This document shows, piece after piece, positions 25,401 through 37,400 of a stretch of DNA of 39,069 nt. Below the pieces are notes generated by a model, which saw only the letters and a list, made by a program, of their open reading frames with translations, ran no database searches and was not told where the DNA came from. Where the stretch lies: NCBI GenBank assembly GCA_015680685.1, contig MNCI01010451.1:328366-367434 (forward strand), given 5' to 3'. Each line of letters begins with the position of its first letter. Positions within the stretch are counted from its first letter, which is position 1. A program made the position numbers and the translations under genes. The DNA is from Gnetum montanum. Its lineage: Eukaryota > Streptophyta > Gnetopsida > Gnetales > Gnetaceae.

Positions 25401-28400
25401 ATTTAATTATGGTATGCCATGTAACATAGGAAAGAAGCCATGTAATGTAAACGTTGTTTTATTAGAAGAATAAAAATAAATTAGAAATTTTTAAATGATT
25501 TTGATTAAATTGAAATTGATGAGTGGATGTATTTAATAATGGCCCTAATTCAACATGTCTTTTCATTTTCTACCTCTTTAGGCAATGCAAAAAGACTTTT
25601 CATTGGTACCATAGCTTGGCCCTATCTATTCCTTATAAATTCTAGGGCCTTTTCCATGTGTATAATCAAGAAAACTGGCAATAAAAAACCCAGCTCGAAT
25701 TCTCCTCTAATCTTCAACACTCCATACACCAACTATTCATCTCTTATTTATCATATTTAGCAACATTCACCAATTCATCATTCTATTTAAAATTCATTAT
25801 TAATTCATAAAAAACATAACAAAATGGTATTGGAGCTAGATCCATCATTTCATTCACCATGAGTTGTAATAAAGAAATTACCAAATGTCCAATTATTTTT
25901 AATGGAACTCAAGATTTTATGCTATGGAATAGCTTAATGAAAAACCTGATTGAAGTCAATGATGTCTTGGGAGTTCTTGAGACAGGTATTAAATCTCCTA
26001 ATCGAATCCCCACTAAAACGGATAAAGAAGATGATGATTATTCCATGGTTGAAATGATAGAATATGAAGAGAAGAAGAATGGCTTACTTGCAAGGATGAT
26101 TATTATATTTAATGTCTTTGAAACTATAGCCGGAAGACTATGTTTGTTAAAGACCTCCAAAGAAATATGGGATAGACTATATCTAGACCATCATGGCACC
26201 CCTAAAAATCAGCACATAAAAAGCTTCTAGACAGAATTCAGTTTGATAAACTTGAAATCAAGAAAGATGAACATATTGAAGACTTTTTTGTGAGGCTGTA
26301 TGAATGCTTAAAGCACATTGATGAGTTTGGATGTGGATGTACTCATCATCAAAAAGTCCAAAAGGTGGTTGTTTTGCAACACTATACAATGACCAGAGGT
26401 ACCAAAACATAATGTTGAATTTTTTTCAAAGCAAGGACTGCAAGCAATCTACTATGGATAATTTTGTCCCTCAGATCAGAACATTGGAAAACTTGAGAAT
26501 TGACAATTATGACAAAGAATAGGTCTTCACTGCTAATAGAGGAAGAAACAGATTTTCAAGAGGAAGAGGAAGGACAAATAGATCAAATTTCAAAAACTAA
26601 AGTTCTCAAACCAATCAAGGCACATCAGCCAACCAAGTTGAAGACACTAGAGTTAGAGGCTTTTCAAGAGGGAGATGGAGCAATCAACAACCAAGTAACT
26701 ACTCCATCCCTTTCTGCAGATTTTGCAGGGGGAAGAGGGCACACAATAGAATCATGTTGGGCAAAGATAGGGTTTGACACTCTACAGATCCAAGACAAGA
26801 AGTAAGAGGAGACATCAACATTTATTCAAGAAGACATACATGGTAATTCTACAACCTTAAATTTCATGACACAAATTATATATGATTCTTGGCTAATTGA
26901 TAGTGGTTGTTTCACAACATGACTGTATTCAAGTCTAGTCTTCTACATTACAAACTAAGTAACGGTCTAGGAAGATAACAATTAGCAATGGTAAATACAT
27001 TGATATAGAAGGAGTTAGAGATTGCATTGTTAAATTGCCCAATGATAAAATAATCGCTATTGTTGGAGTGTATTAGGTACCCAACATTTCAAATCCTTTA
27101 ATTTAGTAGGGAAAATGTCCAAAAGAGGCATAAAAGTGGAGTTTAAACATGATGTGTACCATAACCAAGCCAAATTGAAAAATCATTGTCACAGTGAAGA
27201 TTTTTATAACATTACTATTTTGATTGTGTGAACTTTGATTTGAAGGGTTGTCCCATTCTTATCAACCTGAATTGCCAAAACCCTAATGTCTCAATGATTC
27301 ATTTTACCAAATCTGATGAAGACCGGAAGAAAATTTTGCAATAAATCAAAAATCAGAGGAAAATCATGCTCAACCAAGCAAAACAAACTTAAATAAGCAA
27401 GAGGAATATGTGGAGGATGCTAGGATATGGCATTGGAAGTTTGGACACAACTCATATTCAAACATTGAAAAGATGGCCAGCTTGAAGAAAGCGATTGGGA
27501 TCAAAATCAGAGATATTCCTCAAGATAAATGTGAAGTTTGTGTCCAAGGGAAGCAAACAAACAACCGTCACACCACTCTAATGCAAAGGAAAGACAAACC
27601 ATTTGACCTTCTACACCTAGACCTAGTAGGGCCAATGCCTACCGCATGAATTGGAGAAGCAATGTATTTTTTTGTCATAGTTGATGATTATTCTAGATAC
27701 ACTTGGACATGTATTGAGAATCCAGCCAAATTTTAAATTTTTACAACCTCAAAAATTTTATGAGCACATCCATCAAAGCTAGTAGAACAGATAGAGGAGG
27801 AGACTTTCTCAATCAAGTTTTGAAAGATTTTTATACCAAATATGACATCTTTCATTAAAAAACCTATGGATACAGCCCTCAATCCAATGGAATAGTTGAA
27901 AGGAAGAATAGGACTCTTCAAGACATGGTAAGATGCTTACTTAAACATGTCTGTCTTCCAAATCAATGTTGGAGTGTTACTTTTGCCATGGCTGAATGTT
28001 TACAACACATTTTGTGGCTCAAAAAGCTTATGTATCACATCGGTTTTCATGCAATGACAATTCAGCTGCCATTCATCTTTCAAAAGAGCATATACTGCAT
28101 AAAAAATCAAAATACATTGACATAAAATATTATTTTATCAAGCAAGAAGTCAAGGAAGGTACTATCCCACCATGGTATGTTGATTCCACAAATCAATTAG
28201 CTAATCTTTTAATAAAATCTTTATTGCCTTTCAGGATTGAATATCTTAGCCACAATATAGGCTTGTTGAAGACCTCAAATGATAAAGATCAGAGAAATTG
28301 TGTCTTTGCATTCCACCCTAAAAGAGGAACTATTAGAGATAATGTAAAATGCAAGGCCATTTCATGAATCAAGGTCACTACTGAGACTTCAAAATGATTG

Positions 28401-31400
28401 AAGACTCATTTTATTTAATTATAGTATAGCACGTAATATAGGAAAAGGCCATGTAATGTGTATTTTGTTTTATTAAGAGAATAAATATACATTAGGAATT
28501 TTTAAAATTATTTTGATTAAATTCAAATTGATGGGCGGATGTAATTAATAATGGCCCTAATTCAACAGGTCTTTTCATTTTCTACCTCTTTAAGCTATGG
28601 GCATAGACTTTTGATTGGTATCATAGCTTGGCCCCATCTATTCCCTATAAATTCAAGGGCCTTTCCCATGTGTATAATCAAGATAATTGGCAATAAAGAA
28701 AGCTGCTCCAATTCTCCTCCAATCTCAGTTCTCTATTCACCAATTATTTATCTCTTATTTATCATATTTATCAACATTCACCAATTCATCAATCTATCTA
28801 AAATTCATTATTCATTTATTAAAAACACAATATCAAGTTCCATTGATCCAAGTCTAATCTGCTACAGTATTTTGTAAAGATTTTGACATAATAAAATGCT
28901 GATTTATACCTTTCTAAACATTCTTCCAAATAGGAGCAATTGCAGGGTAGTGTAAAAGGATATGATCACTATCTTCACAATCATAAGTTATAGAATTAAT
29001 ATTTGTTAACCATCATCCATTCTTCAACAAAGTGTTGATTTTTAAAAATTTTCCTTTTTATGCCAATTCAAAAAAGACATGAACTTAAGAATTAGACCCA
29101 CTTGTTTTTCTAACGAAGAGTTTGGTTATGTAGTTGACTTCTTTATAAAGTGTGATAAGCCTTTGTAACTTTGTATGAATGTTTATTTTCCCATAACCAA
29201 GCTTCACCATCTTCAGATTTATGCTGTGATTTTTCATTCCTCCATGTATTTTTTCAAGTTTTGCTGATATTGTGGAAGCACCAATAATATTTGATCCTCT
29301 AAAAATATTTTAGTGTTCAAATATTTAGCCTTCATTACTTTAACCCACATGATATTTTCATTCATAATTCTCTGAGCTAACTTTCCCAAAAGATCTATAT
29401 ATAGATAATGTAATTTTTTATATCCAACTTTGCCACATTCTTATGAATGATAAACTATATCCCAATTCAATAGATGAATTGTTTTTGCCTTATTCCAAAT
29501 TTTGCCAAAGAAAATCACATTTTAATTTTTCTAGTCTCTTTAATACCTCTTTTGGGGGTCCAAAGACATAACATAGGTATAGTGGTACATATTGAAGACA
29601 GTCATAAATTAACGGTAATCTTGCAACCATGGTAAGAAGCTTTTCTTGCCAACTAACTAATCTTTGATTCATCGTCTCTAGAACCACAGTCCATAAATCT
29701 AACTTATTTGTTTTAAAAAAATAAAGGCATATCCAAATGTTTAATTGAAAGGCTAGCCTGCTTAGATTTTAACACATGAAATATTTTGTTTGCTAATCTT
29801 TGAAAAATGAAAAGGAAACAAAATGCTTTTATCAAAATTAATTTTGAAGTTTAAAACTTGGAAAAAAATTATCCAATATCTCTAACATTTCAGATGTATC
29901 TTTCTTCAGCTTCTAGGAAGATAAAAGTGTCATCAACAAATTGCACATGTATAAATTAGGCAAACCATAATCTGGTTTGATTTTTTTAATCTTTTTTTTT
30001 CATCTTTTTCTTTAATTAAGCATCCTAAAAGCTTCAATCACCATAATAAAAGAAAAAGCAATACATGATTTCCTTGTCTTAGCTAATTGTTGCTATAAAA
30101 TTGTTCTTGCGCTTCCCCATTAAGCAACATTGAAAATGGAGCACTAGTAATACATTCTTTAAGCATTGAACAACAATGATCAGGGAATCCAAATTTATGT
30201 AATATCTCCATGAAGGACAATCATAAGGATTGCTTAAGTCAAGTTTAAGCCTGAGTAAATCTTTATTTTGTTTTGAAGCTAAATGAAAATTTTCTTGGAC
30301 AAGAATAATTTCATCTATAATTTGCCTACCTTTCACAAAGCTTGACTGGCAATCACTGATGATGGATGACATGACAATATTTGGCCTTTCTTCTAAGACT
30401 TTGTAATCTTTGATTCATAGGGAACTTCCTTTACACATGAGAATAGTTTTCTTAAATATTTGGAATAAAGGTGTTTGAATCTTGAATAGTGTAATCAATA
30501 GTTTCATGATGCATTCCAAGAAAATAATGTTAGTAAGGGGTTGTAATTGCTGGGTGAGGTGGTGGCAATCAATGTCACATGGAGGGTTTTTGAAATGGGC
30601 TTGGGTAGGAAGTAGAGTGGGGGCAATCTAGGGAGTAGGGGGGCGAGCGATGTGGGCGGCAGTGACGGGTGCAACGGTGGGGGCTTAGGGCTGAGGGCAG
30701 GGCCTATGGAAACCATTAGATTAGCAATAATGCCTTGAAGATCTATACGACATAACAAATGTTTAGAAAAAACATCGAATAGAGCAACAACTAAAAGCAC
30801 GGAAGATCTGGAATACATATGCAAAACAGAGATAGAAGGATCTTGGATGATTATTCTGCTTGACCAATAATCCTCTTTTTTTTTCGGAAAGTTCGTCAAC
30901 ATAGGAATCCAGAACACATACAAAACACTTGTCTTCGAACAGGTGCTAGTCAGACCAGCTTATTCCGCTCATCGTTCTTATGGGATGTCAATGGCACCAT
31001 TATGCCAGAAGAAGCCCTTGTGATATGCAGTAATATCATGCTAGACAGCAACTGCGGTAGCCCACATTCAGCTCATAGCACATTTCTTTTGCTGGAATAT
31101 CCAGCGATTGCGTTTTATTCCAACAGTGTATGAAATACACTATGATAATAAACTCTACACGTTAGCTTTCATCCATAAACTCATTGAATGTTTCCGTCAT
31201 CATAAAATTCCCCCAGTACTTTCGGGATTTTTTCCTTGAAGTATTTTCCTTTGCGAATAACTATTCGGTGATTCAAAAATAATGCTGAATTATTCAATAC
31301 GTCAAAAGCTAGAAGAGACTGAAAGAAACAATGTTGCAAAAATTCTTTTGATACTAAACCAAAATAAATAAATTAATAATGTTTGTACACATTTCATGGT

Positions 31401-34400
31401 TATGGTCCATGGTTAAGTAACACAAAAACATTGTCTCTCTTGAGGATCACAACATTTCATCTTTCACAACTCTTATGAAAAGTTTGAAACAAATTCAATT
31501 CTTAATTCCATAATTAGAAAGAAAAGAAGAAGAAGAAGAAGAAGAAAAAAAAAAAACACACACACACACCATAATCAATATGGTTCTTCGTAACATCTTT
31601 TTTTTTTCTTTTTTCTTTTTTGCAGTTATGAAAACCAGATAAAACAATAAACTGAGAGATACCAACATTACCTATATATGTGTTCAGCTTAATAAATGAA
31701 TTTTCTATTTATAAGGTTTTATAAAACTTAGAAATTTTGAATTTGATTTTCAGGTGCTGATAAGAGACTTCAACTGTGCAGTTCAGAAGAATATTCTTCT
31801 TCAGGTATCACCAATCAATGTTACTTTTAGAGTTTTCATTTATTAAGGCTTTCACTGTAAACCTATATAGCACAGTTTACATCTGCAATTACCAGATCCA
31901 ACTGTGCTGTTTAATTTCAAAATGGTTAACTAAAGAAGTTTTATGCAGGGTCACATGTACGTTTTTGCACGATATATTTGCTTCTACTCAAATATATTTG
32001 GATACGAGAAAAAGGTAAAGTTTACAGGAATATAAACTTTGCCTTAAAGATTTCCTGTGTTTGTCATTTCATGCTTTTTCACTAGTAAGCACAGGGAGCA
32101 AGCAGAGTGATTTAGGTTTCTGAACTTTTTATGACGAAAGACTGGCGCCAGTGCTTTGGTATCAGAAACTGCGTTTTGTTATAATCGAACAAGAAAACCA
32201 ATATTTTTATCCATATGGTAGAACACAAACATGAAAATAAAATTACAATATTTGCAATTTGAAAAGTGCTATTGTTATTTATTTAAATAGCAAGTGGGTA
32301 CTGCGTTCGCAGCTGAACTGAAACATGTCCTCTTTGGTGTCTAACTTAAAATATCATGAAATATTTTGAACGTCTTAGTTATGTTTTATGCTCTAACTTG
32401 CAGAGGATAATTCCTCTCAGAGAAATTACAGCAGTGTATAAAGCAAGAACAGCAGGAATATTTCCAAATGCAATTGAAATTGAAGCATGGGGTAAAAAGG
32501 TTTGTAATTAAAATCATAATAATTGTTTCATATACTTGAACAGAAATGCTGCATAGTCGTTCATGTGTGTGCTTGATGTTTTCCATGCAGCATTTTTTTG
32601 GATCTTTTCTATCCAGAGATGAAGCATATCGCCTAATTATTGATGGCTGGATGCAACATAGTGAATATGCTAAGCTATTTTTTGGCCTTCAGGTATTGTT
32701 TCCCTTCAATTGCTCTAGCAGGATAATATATGGATATATGAAATCGTGTTATCTAGCCATGTCTTCATAGTCCAATCAGATTTGATAAATTTCTGACTTT
32801 TTTGGCATATTTAAGTGAGAAAACAGAACTGAAATGTAATTGCTGTTCCAGGATGCTGGTGTGAGTTCTTCAAATTCAGATGACAAGTCAGGTTCATACT
32901 GTATGTTGCAAACTGAAGTACTTACTTGTTCCAAATCTATATCATCTGAAGACGCTGAAGACTCTCAGACAAATGATCATGCTCATATTAACATTGCAAG
33001 CAGGTATGGTCAAGCCTTCTGGGAGGTTTCTTTATCTAACTATAGTCAGTAAATTTTGAAATTCTTTCTTTTATTCTTTACTTCCTATTTGGCTGGAAGT
33101 GTTAAATGAATCCGTGGGATATGGGATGTAGCTATGGGAAGGAAGAATCAAACAACCGAGAAGCATTGGTTAACGAATCAATAGTCAAAGATGGTGCCAA
33201 CAATGTAGGAGAACAACTTGTCACCGAAATTTCCACTATAGATGCATTTGCAGAAGAGCTAATTGTTCAAGGGAAGACAGCATGTTCTGTCATTTCATGG
33301 CGAGTTGAAGACATGAATTCTCCAAGAAGTGGGTTTTTAATCTCCAGCTTTTATATTTAACTGTTGCTGAAATCGATGGGGCAACTTTCATTTCAGTTTT
33401 TTGAATGTTTTTATTGTACAGAATAATATATATGTTGTGATGTATGTTGTCTTTGGGGACTAATCAATTTAAAATTCTAATCAAAATTTCAAGGCTATCT
33501 TAATATCTCTCAGAATATCATGTTGTGATTTAGCTAGGCTCACATTTACCTTTTTTTTTGTTTATGGTACAGTACCTGAAGGTTACAAAATGGTTGCTGA
33601 AGCCAAATTTTCAGTATGTTTTAATTTCTTTTCATTGTTTTAATCTAAGCCCCAAATTATATAATCTATACCATGTTACGTACTAAGAGTGTTAATGGAA
33701 TCCTTCAATTTCAGATGGATGTGAAAGAGTTCTTTCAGCTATTTTTTTCAGATGATGCCAGACGATTCCTTGCAAACTTTCACAAGAAATGCAATGATGA
33801 AGGCCTGTTCATATGTTTTCGTGGTTTTTTTAATTTTTTTTGTTTGAAAATATTTACTTAAGCTAAAACAAAGCATTTTCTATCCTTATCTAGATTTCCA
33901 TTGTAAACGATGGAGCAAAGACAAACATGTTGGTTATGTTCGTGAAATTTCATTTCGTCATCCAGTTAATTTGTACTTTGGTAGGTAGCTATTTAAATGT
34001 CTGTTTATGAGTACATTTCTTCGATGTTTGGAATTTGATATTTTTGCTAACTATTGATTTCTAGGGTCGAAGTTTGCAAATTGTCAAGAAGTGCAACGAT
34101 TTAGAGTGTACAGGAACAGGTAATATTAACCTATTTGGCTCTGCTTCTGAATGTTCTAGCAAGGCACTCCAAATTTTATTAATGTGTTGAGTATACATTC
34201 AAATCTCCAAAATTCAGGTACCATATCTTGCATATTCTTGCCAGTAACATTCCAATGTTTTTTATAAAAATCCACTTGGAAACTGTAGGACTCAGTGCTT
34301 TTTTAGTTTTTCATCATGAAAACAACACCTCCAGGCTAGCATGCTTAAGGGTGCTGGTACCAGGTAGGCTCGCATGCTTACGGTGCTGATACCAGGTTTT

Positions 34401-37400
34401 GAACCCAATATCTTCGGGTACAAAGTAATATGAACTAACCAGCTTTAACGGCCTGTCCTCGTTAAGCTTGGCTTTAATACTGTCAAGTACTTTATTCAAT
34501 AATTTGTCCTTTAGAGCTGCTGAAGATGAAAACAAATCTTTAAAAATAATACTGCAATTTGACCAACTTCTTCTTTGTCCTTCATTATTTTTCCATTTTC
34601 AATTATCAATTTCATAATGTTATTATGAGCATGATGCTTAAATGTTACTCTGAAAAAAATTTTAGAATTAGCATATCCCTCTTAATCCACTGAATTCTTG
34701 TTATCTGAAACTGGTAGGTTCTTTCCCAGTTTTGAAGTTTTTGAAAATCAACGAGTATCTGTCTTTCTTTAAAGATCCTTTTCTCTGGACTAATTGTTGA
34801 TGCTTATGGCTTCTTGAATATCGTTCAGATTTTTCTGTATTTCTTCCATCATCTTTTGCCAGTTTGGCAAATGAACATCATACCAAATCTTAATTTCAGC
34901 TTTAACATTCTTTAGTTTCTGTAAATAGATAACTGTTTGTAATCAAGGGCATAGTAATTCACCGGTATGCCATATGATCATATATTTCTATAGCAGTAAA
35001 GATAAGCTTCAAATGTTGTACTGAAGCACCTGTTTGCACTTGTGAGTTCTAAACACTGTGAAGAGGTTTTTAGCAACTTTTTAACATACTTCAGTATATT
35101 GTGTTGGCAACTACTTTCTGAGACTCACAGTTGTAGACCCACTCATTTTTGTTTAAATGCACTCAGATTTAGTGAGTTACTCAGCAAACCCATAAGAACC
35201 CATGAAAATCTCATTGAAATTGCACTGTTACAGCCAAAATACTGAACAAAATCTACCTTGGTTACTCGTAAACAAGTTGCTTGTTGTGTAAAACAGTGGC
35301 AGCCTGATGAGTACTTTCAGGAACTCATGAGTTTTTAACATTGGTTGGCAATATGGGTAACATGGTAATTATCCTCTTGACATAGAATGATTGGCTTTTA
35401 GGTTTGCATGTGATATATCTGTGATTTTTAAGCATTCAGTTTGCAAAAACCAGAATGCTAGTTATGTATTGTGTAATAAAATGCTCTTTGTTTTATATCT
35501 TGGAAGATTAATTCTGCATTTTGAACAGAATCTCACTAATGTTTTGCTGTTTTCTCTGTTGGGATAATTATAATTTCTTTTTAGCTGAGCATGCTTTGGT
35601 CATGTTGGATCCAACTCACGTAGGAGATAATTTTACCTTTGTTAAAATAGGAAAACTTTTTGGCTTTCATATTCAAAAACTCACTAAAAGTGTTGATACA
35701 TTAACTGATTAGCCCAAATGCCAGACTGTACTTTCAACAAAACTTGTGATCCTAGCATTTTGGAGATCAATAAGGACAATATTTGATCTCACGAACTTTT
35801 TCTTTGATCCAGTTATTTGGTCATTGAAACATCTCAGCAGATGGCTGATGTACCTTATGCCGACTCTTTTCGTGTTGAGGTATGGGCCACTCCCGACAAT
35901 GCTGATAAATGTTTATATTGGTTAAATACACAATCAGTGAATGATACATTAATGTTGGTCCATAGGGTCGATGGGATGTTGAAACAGTGACAGGTGGAGT
36001 TCGTGAATGTGCGTTGCGAATCTTTGTAAATGTGGCATTTTCAAAAAAGGTATTCTGGAAAGGTATTATTATATTTTTGCATGCATATAATGTATTTTTT
36101 ATTTCTTTTGATTTGTTTTGTTTTCTGGGTTTTCTTCCTTTGTTTTGTATTTTAAAATGTCTCTGTTTCTGCCTTTCTGTATGTTCTTGGAAATTTTTAT
36201 CCGTTTAGGGAAAATTGAGCAGGGAGCCTATGATGAGTGCAGAAAAGTTTATTCATCGTGGATCGATGATGTAAGTCATGTTAACTTGAAATAAGTGGAT
36301 GACAGCTGCTTTATTTAACATCACAATTTTTGAGTTTATTTTGTTTTAGTTTTTGGTTTCTCAAAATACAATTTTATTTTATTTTTGGTGGTAGGCTAAT
36401 ACCTTATTACAGCATCGGGAAGGAGGTATTGTTAATGAAAACAATGTCATTCCTCATCTTGAAACATTACCAAAATCTGAACAGGGTACCATTCTCTTAT
36501 TTTTGAGGAAATTTACAGTATTTTAAACTTTTTTCTTACAATTTGAAATCATTCTAGTTTCAAATCCTCTCTCGCTTTATCCTTTGTCATGAGAAATGAA
36601 ATAGATGGGACGAAGTATATATAGCTAAAATATGAAATGTTGTGAGAAAGTGTCAATTTGTCTTTGAATTATGTAGTTGAGTTGTATGCTTGCTGCATGA
36701 TTTTAATAAATGCTAATGGATTTCATCACTTGAAGAAGATGCAGAGGAGATGGTTGGTACTGGTCTGATGGCAGAGCATGCAAGGCTACTTCCTTTTGAT
36801 AAGGAAAATAACCAATATGGCAAGAGCATAAACAGGAATGGTCACTCAAAGGACCCTACTGGTTTACCGTTTCCAAAATCGTGTGACAGCAACTCAATAG
36901 CCTTCCTGTTAAAGCAGTTGCATTCATACATTCTAAATAACTGGAAGTCTTGGAATCAGCCATGGCTCATACTAGTCCTAGCATTTGCCTTACTTTTTGT
37001 GTTAAGCCAGGTACTCCCAATTTCGGATGAACTACATACATTATTTTCTGTTCTAGATTTCTTGTTATCTGCTTGCTTTGGTAAAAATCCATGTAGCACT
37101 GATTCTTGTAAAATTTTGAAATTCTATAGAAGCATTGCATTTTCAGGCTTTTTTAAGAATTTAAGATAATCTTACACAAAGCATTCTCTTTCTTGATCAC
37201 AATGAACAATTAATTATGCTTTTGGAAATGAAAAAAAAATGAGAAAATAATACACGGTTCCTTGGTAAAGTATTCCTGACATAAGTTGGAAAGCTTATTG
37301 GAGGAGGATGAATTGATACTTAAATTAAGCAGCTTTGGCACAAAACAAATGGCGTCTTTGAATATAGTAAAACATCTGGGAGTCCAATTTCTTCACGGCT

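Larger units (their letters stand above)
25338..28830 (+). mobile_element. Ty1/copia retrotransposon, internally deleted
   Basis: Direct repeats of about 485 bases at each end enclose, on the plus strand, a tRNA-iMet-type primer site, gag, zinc knuckle remains, the GAG-pre-integrase domain, part of integrase and the tail of RNase H. The order gag-integrase-RNase H is that of copia. The end of integrase and nearly all of RT are missing, so it is non-autonomous and dead. No clear target duplication was seen. Confidence 0.85.

Noticed and set aside
25178-28845. Shared AATCAAGTTCCATT left and right of the copia element as a target duplication
   Set aside because: The left copy is about 150 bases from the LTR, far from the expected 5-base duplication at the border.
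30504-30923. Proline-rich minus-strand frame as a gene
   Set aside because: Low complexity, no domain, and next to an L1 relic.
34370-34450. tRNA-like box B (GGTTTTGAACCC) suggesting a SINE
   Set aside because: No matching box A at the right distance and no tail; the surrounding sequence fits an L1 fragment better.
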